Position numbers and translations under genes: made by a program
The notes under the pieces: generated by a model
Databases searched by the model: none
What the model was told of the DNA's origin: nothing
Seen by the model: the letters and a program-made list of their open reading frames with translations, nothing else
Shown here: positions 1-5,710 of the stretch, in pieces
How positions within the stretch are numbered: position 1 is the stretch's first letter
How the letters are laid out: each line of letters starts with the position of its first letter
From: Flammeovirgaceae bacterium
GTDB lineage: Bacteria > Bacteroidota > Bacteroidia > Cytophagales > MED-G16
DNA length: 5,710 nt
Assembly: GCA_002702205.1 (NCBI GenBank)
Contig: NZYP01000031.1
Location: 7,481 to 13,190 of the forward strand
Direction of reading: 5' to 3'

Positions 1-1130
1 ACATCAATCATAGACTGAAAGTATTTATTTAAAAGCTTAACTATTTGAGTGGGACTTAACTTTTCAGACATGCTAGTAAAACCTCTAATATCTGAAAATA
101 AAATTGTGATATCACTCTCAGTACCACCAAGATTTAATGAATCTTCACTCTCTAAAAGCTTATCAACAATATTTTTTGATACATATTTCTTAAATGTTGA
201 TTTTACCTTATTAATTTTTGATAAATCGTCAATGGCAATAACTATTCCACTAAATTTTTTTTGTTCATCAAAAACAGGAGAACAAGATAAATTAACACTA
301 ATTTTTTTCTTTGATGATTTAAATGTAAACTCTGTCTCAAATAATCTCTCCTGTTTAGATTCTACTTTTTGAATTATCTCCTGAAGTAATTCATCTTTCT
401 CAAAAATGATTATGTAATGATTTCCTTCTACTTCTTCCTTCTCTTTTTTAAGAACTCTTAGTACCTCCTTATTCACAAACTCTATCTCCCCAAAAAGATT
501 AATTCCAATAATGCCAGTAGTAATAGAAGACATTACGTTTTCATTTAATTCATTAGACTTTTTTAATGATTCCAAAAGCCTTACATTTTGATATGCAAAA
601 CCTGTCTGAATTGTTATGGAATCTAATAATTTTAAATCATTATTATTAAAATCTTTTATACCCTGCCTGGTTTCTTTATCAAATAAAAGTATAGCTCCAA
701 CTAATTTTTTTTCATTTATAATTGGACATATTATAGAATATGTTGAGTCAAAAAGTTCATGATTAAATTTATGATTTTCTTTAACAGTAAATGATTTTTT
801 TTCTTTATTTAATACCTTCAAAAAACCTGATCGGGTATTAAATATTTGCCTTTTGATTTTTTCTTCGTCTATATTAAAAGTAGAAATAGGATCAAAAATA
901 TTAGAAACTTCATTTTTTATTAAAACAATTCCCTTAGATGAATTTAAAATAGAAGAAGAGAGGGTAAGAACATTAAAGAAAAGACTATTAAGATCATCAA
1001 GTGAATTTATTGAATTGGTTAGATCTAATAACGTCTCAAGTTCGAGATATTTCTCGTTAAGATCTTTATTTTTTAGAAGTAACTGCTTTTCTAGATCTTC
1101 TATTGATTTACTTGAAGAAGGTCCAGTCAT
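1..1130 (-). CDS. GAF-PAS-class III adenylate/guanylate cyclase, 3' end outside window
   Basis: Translating the minus strand from the ATG at 1130-1128 gives 376 uninterrupted codons to the left edge. Residues about 5-35 are charged and heptad-like (probable coiled coil). Residues about 35-185 look like a GAF domain (opening LLDLTNSINSLDDLNSLF, later VGAILLFDKE). Residues about 190-302 look like a PAS domain (SITTGIIGINLFGEIEFVN, ending GIVIAIDDLSKI). A helical linker with FKKYVSKNIVDKLLES follows, as is typical just before class III cyclase domains. The catalytic domain begins near residue 337 with ILFSDIRGFTSMSE; D347 should be the first metal-binding Asp. The second metal Asp, the transition-state Asn/Arg and the base-selecting residues lie beyond the edge, so ATP, GTP or pyrimidine specificity cannot be read. 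No membrane segment is visible, so it is probably cytosolic, with GAF and PAS as sensory inputs. It starts 7 bp after the STAS gene, hence one operon. Domain identity is strong; substrate and pathway are unknown. Confidence 0.93.
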   Translation of the reverse strand, partial: MTGPSSSKSIEDLEKQLLLKNKDLNEKYLELETLLDLTNSINSLDDLNSLFFNVLTLSSSILNSSKGIVLIKNEVSNIFDPISTFNIDEEKIKRQIFNTRSGFLKVLNKEKKSFTVKENHKFNHELFDSTYSIICPIINEKKLVGAILLFDKETRQGIKDFNNNDLKLLDSITIQTGFAYQNVRLLESLKKSNELNENVMSSITTGIIGINLFGEIEFVNKEVLRVLKKEKEEVEGNHYIIIFEKDELLQEIIQKVESKQERLFETEFTFKSSKKKISVNLSCSPVFDEQKKFSGIVIAIDDLSKINKVKSTFKKYVSKNIVDKLLESEDSLNLGGTESDITILFSDIRGFTSMSEKLSPTQIVKLLNKYFQSMID

Positions 1131-1137
1131 TTCTATA

Positions 1138-1482
1138 TTATGCTAATTTTTCAACACCAGCATCGATAGATTCATAGATCTCGCAATACTTAGAGATACC
1201 CATTATGTTAAAGGTTTTTTCTACTATACCAGCTAGATTTGTGAATGCCATTACACCGTTAACACCTTGTAGTTTCTCAATAATTTCAATCAGAATTGAC
1301 ACTCCAATACTGTTTACAACTTTTGAATCAGCCATGTCAATCAAAAACTTGGTATTTCCTTCTTCCATCTTTTCATTAAATACATCAAGGACAGCGTCAC
1401 CAGCAACATTATTAAAGTACCCACTAGTACTTATCACAATTACGCCGTTATTTTCTTCCACATTTTTTATTGAATCACTCAT
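1138..1482 (-). CDS. STAS-domain anti-sigma factor antagonist-like protein (SpoIIAA/RsbV type)
   Basis: A 114-aa single-domain protein, the usual length for SpoIIAA/RsbV antagonists. It shows the N-terminal strands (GVIVISTSGYFNN), the strand FLIDMADSKVVNSIG leading into the helix VSILIEIIEKL, and the C-terminal strand/helix ending FNIMGISKYCEIYES. The family's phosphorylation motif is D-S-S/T-G; here it reads N57-S58-I59-G60. S58 falls at the same residue number as the phosphorylated Ser58 of B. subtilis SpoIIAA, but the preceding Asp is replaced by Asn and the following residue by Ile. The gene overlaps the upstream kinase-like gene by 8 bp (ATGAGTGA) and precedes the cyclase by 7 bp. Its expected partner is therefore the RsbW-like ATPase encoded just before it. 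Whether the unphosphorylated or phosphorylated form then acts on the cyclase or on a sigma factor elsewhere is not shown by the sequence. Confidence 0.9.
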   Translation of the reverse strand: MSDSIKNVEENNGVIVISTSGYFNNVAGDAVLDVFNEKMEEGNTKFLIDMADSKVVNSIGVSILIEIIEKLQGVNGVMAFTNLAGIVEKTFNIMGISKYCEIYESIDAGVEKLA

Positions 1483-1894
1483 TGTCTTCTTTCTTTTTAG
1501 TCATTGTTACAGTAGTACCAGACTCATCACTGTCGTACTCAACTGTATCCATTAATTCAGCAACTAACTGCAAACCCCAACCTCTTTTTCTAGCATCAGC
1601 TTTAAGTTTGTTTTCAATATTAGGAATCTCAACTTTAGACTTATCAAAACCTTTACCTTGATCAATTACTTTCACGGTAAGCTTATCATCAGAGACAATA
1701 AAATGAATATAGATCTCTTTTGTTTTTGAATGTTCAAAAGCATTTATACAAGACTCAATAATTGCCATACTAATCTCTCCAGTCTTCTCTTCAGAAAGAT
1801 TCATATGTTTTGATATAACTTCAGCTGTCTTAGTAGCAGTTAATTCAATATCTGGTATTACTGGTAATTTTAATTCTACTTCTGGATTTTTCAT
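1475..1894 (-). CDS. RsbW/SpoIIAB-like anti-sigma factor serine kinase (GHKL ATPase)
   Basis: A 139-aa stand-alone histidine-kinase-like ATPase domain of the HATPase_c_2 type, close to the length of RsbW and SpoIIAB. The N box is IIESCINAFEHS, with E47, N51 and H55 in the E-x3-N-A-x2-H arrangement that binds Mg-ATP. The G1 box is IDQGKGFD (D78, G80, G82). The G2 box is RKRGWGLQLVAELMD (G105, G107), where Trp106 takes the place usually held by Leu/Met. No histidine-phosphotransfer region, signal peptide or membrane helix is present. The family phosphorylates a STAS antagonist on Ser/Thr and binds either that antagonist or a target protein. The overlapping downstream STAS gene is the obvious substrate. 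This is the first gene of the leftward operon; 164 bp separate it from the divergent membrane-protein gene, with no clear promoter motif in between. No sigma factor or PP2C phosphatase of the pathway lies in the window. Confidence 0.9.
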   Translation of the reverse strand: MKNPEVELKLPVIPDIELTATKTAEVISKHMNLSEEKTGEISMAIIESCINAFEHSKTKEIYIHFIVSDDKLTVKVIDQGKGFDKSKVEIPNIENKLKADARKRGWGLQLVAELMDTVEYDSDESGTTVTMTKKKEDNE

Positions 1895-2058
1895 ATTTGA
1901 GTAAATTTAAACATGTTTAGCTACTATAACAATAATATCACTAGGCTTTTAATAAAGTATTTTTAATAATTAGATGAAAAGGTAAAAAATTTAAAAATCA
2001 TCTTCAAATATGAATTTTTATAAATTTTATAGTTTATTTTAACGTATAAATATTTAAA
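1895..2058. promoter_or_regulatory. Divergent intergenic region between switch-cyclase operon and PycTM-like gene
   Basis: This very AT-rich 164-bp gap separates two divergently oriented transcription units, so it must hold promoters for both if the left three genes are one operon. I found no exact TAnnTTTG element on either strand. An imperfect AT dyad lies at about 1985-2000 and 2011-2028, with gaps in its pairing, and is too weak to call an operator. Shared regulation of the two units from this gap is inference from layout only. Confidence 0.4.
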
Positions 2059-2571
2059 GTGAAGACAGGAAGTATAATATCAAATTATTGGGATCTAATT
2101 GAATACAATGTACATCATATCAGACATTCAGAGTTGAAAGCTTCCCTAATTTTGACTGCTTACGGAATAATATTTGGATTGGCTTATGATGTGAGTGGTG
2201 ACCTGCCAATACCTGAAAAATATAAATACATACTCTATATATTAATTATTATTTTTATAGGGTTTACCTTAACTTCAATATTCTATAGTTTCAAAACATA
2301 TATACCTAGAATTAATCAAAAACTAAAGAAGTCTGTTTTCTTCTTCCACGATATAAATTTTCATTATAAAAAACCGGAAGTATACTCTAAAGAACTTATA
2401 AGGGTTATGGAAAATGAGAAGGAACTAAAAGAATTACTAGCAGAACAAGCTTATATAAACGGTGTTATAGCATCAGATAAATATGTTAATGTATCAAAAT
2501 CAATAAAATTTATGATATATTCTTTCTGTTCATTGGTAGTACTTCTATTATTCGAATTGCTAGCTCTATGA
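2059..2571 (+). CDS. Pycsar-type transmembrane effector-like protein (PycTM/DUF5706 family)
   Basis: A 170-aa membrane protein with an N-terminal helix carrying ELKASLILTAYGIIFG (residues 25-40). This resembles the D-x-KA-x-x-l-l-t-x-x-G signature that opens TM1 in PycTM/DUF5706 proteins, with Glu in place of the usual Asp. TM1 spans about 29-46, TM2 57-78 and TM3 148-168. Between TM2 and TM3 is a soluble charged stretch with further family-like features: KKSVFFFHDI (90-99), a PEVYSKEL segment, and an amphipathic helix ending SDKYVNVSKSIKF. In described Pycsar systems this family is an inner-membrane effector activated by cyclic pyrimidine nucleotides that impairs the membrane. The start is GTG at 2059: the in-frame stop TAA at 2047-2049 leaves no upstream ATG, and the next in-frame Met is at residue 117. 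It is divergent from the cyclase operon, and its 3' end overlaps the convergent HD gene by 6 bp. The family call rests on recalled motif patterns; a generic three-TM protein is the alternative. Confidence 0.75.
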   Translation: MKTGSIISNYWDLIEYNVHHIRHSELKASLILTAYGIIFGLAYDVSGDLPIPEKYKYILYILIIIFIGFTLTSIFYSFKTYIPRINQKLKKSVFFFHDINFHYKKPEVYSKELIRVMENEKELKELLAEQAYINGVIASDKYVNVSKSIKFMIYSFCSLVVLLLFELLAL

Positions 2572-3183
2572 TTTTTCCATCATCATCTTTGCATAATCAA
2601 TATTCTTCATCTTCTGCTCTCTACCCTTCTCTTGCATAAAGGCTGTATAGAAGTTGTGGGATAATAAGAATTCATATTGTATTTTATAAAATTGAGAATC
2701 GTTCTTGACTACACCACACTCAGTCCACTCTTTTTTTAAATACTCAGAAATTTTTTCAAAGTCGTTTGAACCAATATATTCAAGGTCAGCATCTCTGATA
2801 ATAGATTCTAATAAATTACTAGGCTTTTCAGCCACTTTTGTTATTAAAATTAAAGAGGATATAGTATCAATGTGATCATCAGAAAAGTAATATTCAGGTA
2901 ATATATCTTTAGACATGAGAGCACCAGTTTCCTCATGATCAACATGTGACTTAATAAACCCATAATCGTGTAGTAAACAAGCAGTTAATAAATCTCTCCA
3001 GTCATCACGGCTTAGGTTATAAAAATCACCAATTTCCTGAGCAGATTTTATTACTCTTTTGGTATGGTGGAGATTATGATAATGATACTTTGAATCTAAC
3101 TTATTTGATAAATCAGAGAATACAAGTTCAATTAATGGATCAGGTACGTACTTATTAAGTTCCAAAATATTTATTTTAATCAA
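2566..3183 (-). CDS. HD-superfamily metal-dependent phosphohydrolase
   Basis: A 205-aa cytosolic protein with a complete HD motif set: YHYHNLHHTKRV (residues 33-44, metal His at H40), ACLLHDYGF (H72-D73, the HD doublet), SHVDHEETGALMSKDIL (H80/H83), and IIRDADLEYIG (D131). The family hydrolyses phosphomonoesters or phosphodiesters using divalent metals; the substrate cannot be read here. HD domains with this YHNLxHT/RDAD pattern are known in Bacteroidota fused in front of a PycTM/DUF5706 membrane domain. Here the HD protein ends without TM helices, and the membrane domain is the separate convergent gene. The stop TAG at 2566-2568 overlaps that gene's end. The only standard start in the open frame's 5' part is TTG at 3183 (in-frame TAG at 3193-3195 upstream); another TTG at 3165 is possible, and no ATG occurs before residue 90. 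Degradation of the cyclase product is an attractive but untested role. Confidence 0.85.
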   Translation of the reverse strand: MIKINILELNKYVPDPLIELVFSDLSNKLDSKYHYHNLHHTKRVIKSAQEIGDFYNLSRDDWRDLLTACLLHDYGFIKSHVDHEETGALMSKDILPEYYFSDDHIDTISSLILITKVAEKPSNLLESIIRDADLEYIGSNDFEKISEYLKKEWTECGVVKNDSQFYKIQYEFLLSHNFYTAFMQEKGREQKMKNIDYAKMMMEKS

Positions 3184-3223
3184 AATTAATACCTAATAAT
3201 AAAGAAAAATTATCAAATAAATT

Positions 3224-3231
3224 TAATTTTG
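3224..3231 (+). promoter_or_regulatory. Possible Bacteroidota -7 element (TAATTTTG) for the outer-membrane protein gene
   Basis: TAATTTTG matches the Bacteroidota TAnnTTTG -7 consensus and lies 22 bp before the ATG at 3254, which would give a short leader. No clear -33 TTG/TTTG is seen at the expected distance upstream, so the call is tentative. The same octamer occurs inverted at 3188-3181 on the minus strand, over the start of the HD gene. Confidence 0.35.
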
Positions 3232-3253
3232 CTTTGTAAAAAAACCATTTCCA

Positions 3254-4048
3254 ATGATTAAAAAACATATACTTTCTCTTTTAATATTATTAATTTATGT
3301 AAATTTTTCTTCTATTTCTCAGACCGTAATAAATACGGAGTCTAACCTTAATAAAATTGATTCAACCTTTCATTTATTTATCGATGGCATGGGAGATTAC
3401 AAAAAAGGAAACTTAGATTTTTTTATGATTAAGTCTAATCTTACAGTAGGCTCAAGAATAAAAGGAAAAAATCTTTTAAGGTTAACATTCTCAAATAATT
3501 ATCAAAAGTTCAATGGAAATGCTTTCAAAAATAATATTTCTGGTCAGTTCAGGTATAATTACTTCTACAATGTAGAGAAACACCATTCCATATTTTCATT
3601 TATACAAATAGGTAAGAGTATGAGATCTTTTATAGATAGAAGGTTTCTGGTTGGTGGTGGTATTAGGAAAAGAACAACTCCTTCAAAAAATGCTGGTTAC
3701 CTTGATGTAGCTTTAGGAGCTTTTTATGAAAATGAGTCATATCCAACCTATAAATTCCAAGAAGTTGAATTTAGCCCAAAGACCTATAATAACTTAAGAT
3801 TAACTCTTAATATTTTCACAAGATTAAAATTCAATACTCATTGGAACCTTGTGACTGTAATGTATAGCCAGTGGAAGTCAAGTAGATTAAAAAACTACAG
3901 AATATTTTTTGACACAACTCTAAACTACATAATTAGTAAGAGAGCGACTATATTCCTTAAGTTTAATGCTAGAGTTCAGTCAGAACCTTATATTCCATTT
4001 ATTTCTAATGAGACTGATACTCTTATAGGTTTTAGGGTGAACATATAA
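3254..4048 (+). CDS. DUF481-like outer-membrane beta-barrel protein
   Basis: A 264-aa protein with a typical signal peptide: positive start MIKK, hydrophobic core ILSLLILLIYV, probable cleavage near S22/Q23. The mature part is rich in alternating hydrophobic/polar strands with aromatic ends. A GDYKKGNLDF segment (residues 47-56), repeated strands such as GQFRYNYFYNV, and DRRFLVGGGIRKR (128-140) recall the DUF481 family (YdiY-like, 'salt-induced outer membrane protein'). It ends in a strand DTLIGFRVNI, as expected for a barrel assembled in the outer membrane. It is monocistronic: its start is divergent from the HD gene (70 bp gap) and it is followed by a hairpin terminator. The start ATG at 3254 gives the intact signal peptide. 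The exact substrate or role is unknown; another small outer-membrane barrel family is the alternative. Its relation to the neighbouring signalling genes is probably only positional. Confidence 0.75.
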   Translation: MIKKHILSLLILLIYVNFSSISQTVINTESNLNKIDSTFHLFIDGMGDYKKGNLDFFMIKSNLTVGSRIKGKNLLRLTFSNNYQKFNGNAFKNNISGQFRYNYFYNVEKHHSIFSFIQIGKSMRSFIDRRFLVGGGIRKRTTPSKNAGYLDVALGAFYENESYPTYKFQEVEFSPKTYNNLRLTLNIFTRLKFNTHWNLVTVMYSQWKSSRLKNYRIFFDTTLNYIISKRATIFLKFNARVQSEPYIPFISNETDTLIGFRVNI

Positions 4049-4050
4049 AA

Positions 4051-4075
4051 AAAGCTCTTCAAAATGAAGAGCTTT
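4051..4075 (-). terminator. Rho-independent terminator, strongest for the minus-strand operon, shared by convergent genes
   Basis: AAAGCTCTTC (4051-4060) and GAAGAGCTTT (4066-4075) form a perfect 10-bp stem around the 5-nt loop AAAAT. On the minus strand the stem runs into a tract of seven T, the classic intrinsic terminator form, 21 nt after the stop of the secreted-protein gene. On the plus strand the tract is only three T, so it would act there more weakly, 2 nt after the beta-barrel gene's stop. Confidence 0.88.
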
Positions 4076-4096
4076 GATATTTGAAATAATTTATGT

Positions 4097-4861
4097 TTAC
4101 TTACTGGCACTAGGTCCTTCATAAAAAACCACTTCATAAATAACAGTACTTGTAAATTTACCATTTGGTAATAAATCATTTATTTCCTGTATTCCTTCTG
4201 GCCAATCTGCTCCGTTTGGAAAAGAATTCATTGCACCACTTAAAGTTGTAAAATGGTCAATTGTTACAACACTCCATGAGGAACTATTTCCAGTTGGAGA
4301 CATAACGGTAGCAACTTCCCAACCAGCCCAAGATGAATTTTCATCATTGACGTATCCTTTAATAAATGGTTTCCAAACATCATTTTGTAATTTGACAAAA
4401 GCTCCAACATCTGATGGATTTGCTGTATTAACCACAATATAATTACCTGGCTTTGGAGTTTCAGCAAAAACTTGAATTGCAGGTGAAGTATAAACAGCTC
4501 CGAGTACACCTGCCGAACTTACAGGCCTTAGTCCAAAATTTGACCCAGAACCCCAAGTAGGAGTGTCTAGATCAGATATTTCTGCAAAACCATTGTAAAA
4601 AAAATAGTTGTGACCACTTGACGTATTACCTGTCAATTTTCTAGCTAGGCCCCAGTGAACCATATCACCATCTGCAATTGCATCTTTGACAACACTTCTA
4701 TAAACATTGTTCTCATTATAAAGAAAATTGGCTACATCATCTTCACCAATCTGCCTAAACTGCCAATAGCCAACTTTGTGGTCAGTTGGATCCCAATTTT
4801 CCTGTGCCAAAGAAGCAAAAGATATCAGAGTTATTAAAAAAATGTTAAGTATGTATTTCAT
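4097..4861 (-). CDS. Secreted protein of unknown function, two-half alpha/beta-barrel-like
   Basis: A 254-aa protein starting at the ATG at 4861-4859. An upstream in-frame ATG at 4882 would add seven residues before the signal peptide and overlap the preceding gene's stop; the inner start gives a clean signal peptide (MKYILNIFLITLISFASLA, cleavage before QENW) and a 10-bp intergenic gap. I do not recognise a named family. Two halves look alike: VGYWQF...DGDMVHWGLARKL...HNYFFYNGF (about 30-92) and GNYIVVN...SSWAGWEVATVM...WSVVTIDHF (about 139-204). Each has a strand, a long helix, a Trp-centred strand and a final strand, as in ferredoxin-like dimeric alpha/beta barrels. The same pattern occurs in the protein encoded just upstream, including the stretch MVHWGLARKLTG versus MQWSIWKTLPG. 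It is probably periplasmic or secreted, is the last gene of its operon, and is followed by the hairpin terminator. Confidence 0.75.
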   Translation of the reverse strand: MKYILNIFLITLISFASLAQENWDPTDHKVGYWQFRQIGEDDVANFLYNENNVYRSVVKDAIADGDMVHWGLARKLTGNTSSGHNYFFYNGFAEISDLDTPTWGSGSNFGLRPVSSAGVLGAVYTSPAIQVFAETPKPGNYIVVNTANPSDVGAFVKLQNDVWKPFIKGYVNDENSSWAGWEVATVMSPTGNSSSWSVVTIDHFTTLSGAMNSFPNGADWPEGIQEINDLLPNGKFTSTVIYEVVFYEGPSASK

Positions 4862-4871
4862 AATTTGTAAT

Positions 4872-5621
4872 TTAATTTTCAAATAATATTAATTCCATTG
4901 AACCAGTATTTGGAATCATTTCTCGTGACTGCATACCAAGATCAACTAGTTTTTGTGTTTTAAAATCATTTTCTACAGTATTCTCATTCTCCCCACCAAT
5001 ATTAAAACATATATGAGAGAATTGAGTGTAAGCATTTTCAGACCTCTCCTCTACCCTGGTAAATCCCCAGAAAGTTTGAGCACCTATATCTATGGCTTTT
5101 TGGAACTGATCTTTAAAAACTTCTTTCTCAAAAGATTCGTAATCGTCATTTTTCTCTTGCATAAGAGAAATTGAACAAATAAGACCAGGTGTAGGATTAA
5201 AATCCGCTACTGCTGCCTGAGCCTGAATTGAAAGTGTATATGACCTAGTAGCATCCCTTGGATCAAATGAACTATCAATCATCTTCTGAGCTTTCTTTCT
5301 TGAAATTCCATGTACTCTTTGTGCAATAGCTGCATAATCAATATCTTGACTTGCATCGTACTGCTCTTGAGATTCATAAGAATTAAAAATCATATAGTCA
5401 GCTGGTTTTTCACCAAGTGGATCTCCAGGAAGCGTTTTCCATATTGACCACTGCATCTTTTTTCCTTGACTTATTATATCTGCATGAATTTTTGACCAAA
5501 ACTCTTCGATCTCCATATATTCAGCATCAGAACCTTCTTTTAAGACCACAGCATCCATTACACTGATCTGCTGAGCATTTACAATAAAAGGTATAAATAA
5601 TATTAATAATAGTTTTTTCAT
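4872..5621 (-). CDS. Secreted protein of unknown function, paralogue-like partner of the next gene
   Basis: A 249-aa protein from the ATG at 5621-5619. An in-frame ATG at 5666 would lie inside the preceding gene's coding end and put 15 polar residues before the signal peptide, so the inner start is preferred. Signal peptide MKKLLLILFIPFIVNA with cleavage before QQIS. The first half has ISVMDAVVLKEGS, a helix FWSKIHADIISQG, then MQWSIWKTLPG and ADYMIFNSYES (about 19-84). The second half has GLICSISLMQEKN, a helix with EKEVFKDQFQKA, then QTFWGFTRVEE and TQFSHICFNIG (about 146-209). The halves share a strand-helix-(W)-strand-strand plan reminiscent of dimeric alpha/beta barrels (NIPSNAP/ABM-like folds), but no catalytic residues are recognisable. 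Between the halves lies a basic, helical stretch (AQRVHGISRKKAQKM). It is 13 bp after the upstream gene and 10 bp before the downstream paralogue. Ligand and role are unknown. Confidence 0.77.
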   Translation of the reverse strand: MKKLLLILFIPFIVNAQQISVMDAVVLKEGSDAEYMEIEEFWSKIHADIISQGKKMQWSIWKTLPGDPLGEKPADYMIFNSYESQEQYDASQDIDYAAIAQRVHGISRKKAQKMIDSSFDPRDATRSYTLSIQAQAAVADFNPTPGLICSISLMQEKNDDYESFEKEVFKDQFQKAIDIGAQTFWGFTRVEERSENAYTQFSHICFNIGGENENTVENDFKTQKLVDLGMQSREMIPNTGSMELILFEN

Positions 5622-5634
5622 AATTATATAATTT

Positions 5635-5710
5635 TTAATTCCACTTCTTAACAAGTCTTCTAGCAAAAGACCTTACCATTTCAGTCTCACCTCTTTCTGA
5701 CCTAAACTTT
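5635..5710 (-). CDS. C-terminal end of an unidentified gene cut by the right edge
   Basis: The minus-strand frame from the edge to TAA at 5635-5637 encodes 24 residues, KFRSERGETEMVRSFARRLV then KKWN and stop. It is basic and helical in look. It ends 13 bp before the next gene's ATG, which is the spacing expected of an operon, and the two longer candidate starts of the downstream gene fall inside or next to it. Too little is present to name a family; chance openness of so short a frame cannot be excluded. Confidence 0.5.
   Translation of the reverse strand, partial: KFRSERGETEMVRSFARRLVKKWN

Noticed and set aside
49..372. Plus-strand open frame opposite the cyclase
   Set aside because: It lies antisense to the catalytic/PAS region of the clear GAF-PAS-cyclase and has a composition expected from an AT-rich shadow frame. 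The same applies to plus-strand frames at 853-1146, 1205-1555 and 1470-1661.
1..1130. Calling the cyclase a uridylate/cytidylate cyclase (PycC)
   Set aside because: The domain architecture and FSDIRGFT motif are of the general class III type, and the specificity residues are not in the window.
1985..2028. AT-rich dyad in the divergent intergenic region as an operator or hairpin
   Set aside because: Pairing needs several bulges and only A/T pairs plus one CA/TG step are involved; such dyads arise easily by chance at this base composition.
2560..2600. Terminator between the convergent membrane-protein and HD genes
   Set aside because: The frames overlap by 6 bp and no GC-containing inverted repeat with a T tract was found around the junction.
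4264..4509. Second minus-strand frame inside the secreted-protein gene
   Set aside because: It is an out-of-frame shadow without domain features. The frames at 3988-4179 (minus), 4655-4837 and 4953-5174 (plus) are likewise shadows of signal-peptide proteins or cross the terminator.

Overview
The window is AT-rich, with tightly packed genes, no convincing Shine-Dalgarno sequences, one possible TAnnTTTG promoter element and several short N-terminal signal peptides ending in A/S-Q. Together with a DUF481-type outer-membrane barrel, this points to a Bacteroidota bacterium, probably a marine flavobacterium-like lineage (inference; no rRNA or marker gene is present).

Left part (1-1894, minus strand). 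A compact three-gene operon reads leftwards: an RsbW/SpoIIAB-like GHKL ATPase, a SpoIIAA-like STAS protein (8-bp ATGAGTGA overlap), and, 7 bp further on, a long GAF-PAS-class III nucleotidyl cyclase cut by the window edge. I read the cyclase directly from the minus strand: 376 codons are open from the ATG at 1130 to the edge, ending inside the catalytic domain just after FSDIRGFT. The operon looks like a partner-switch pair wired to a cyclic-nucleotide synthase.

Middle part (2059-3183). Divergent from that operon is a three-TM protein that resembles the Pycsar transmembrane effector family (PycTM/DUF5706). It meets, tail to tail with a 6-bp overlap, a minus-strand HD-domain metal phosphohydrolase. 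In Bacteroidota these two domains are often fused; here they are separate convergent genes, and both appear to use non-ATG starts (GTG and TTG). A cyclase with a switch, a PycTM-like membrane protein and an HD phosphohydrolase within 3.2 kb is the most interesting content: a candidate cyclic-nucleotide signalling or defence module related to, but not the same as, described Pycsar systems.

Right part (3254-5710). A plus-strand DUF481-like outer-membrane beta-barrel converges on a minus-strand operon across a perfect 10-bp hairpin terminator. The operon contains the last 24 codons of an unidentified gene at the right edge, then two secreted proteins of about 250 aa. I recognise neither by name, but they look like diverged paralogues of each other, each built of two similar alpha/beta-barrel-like halves with a conserved tryptophan motif. 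No RNA genes, CRISPR arrays, insertion sequences or long direct repeats were seen.
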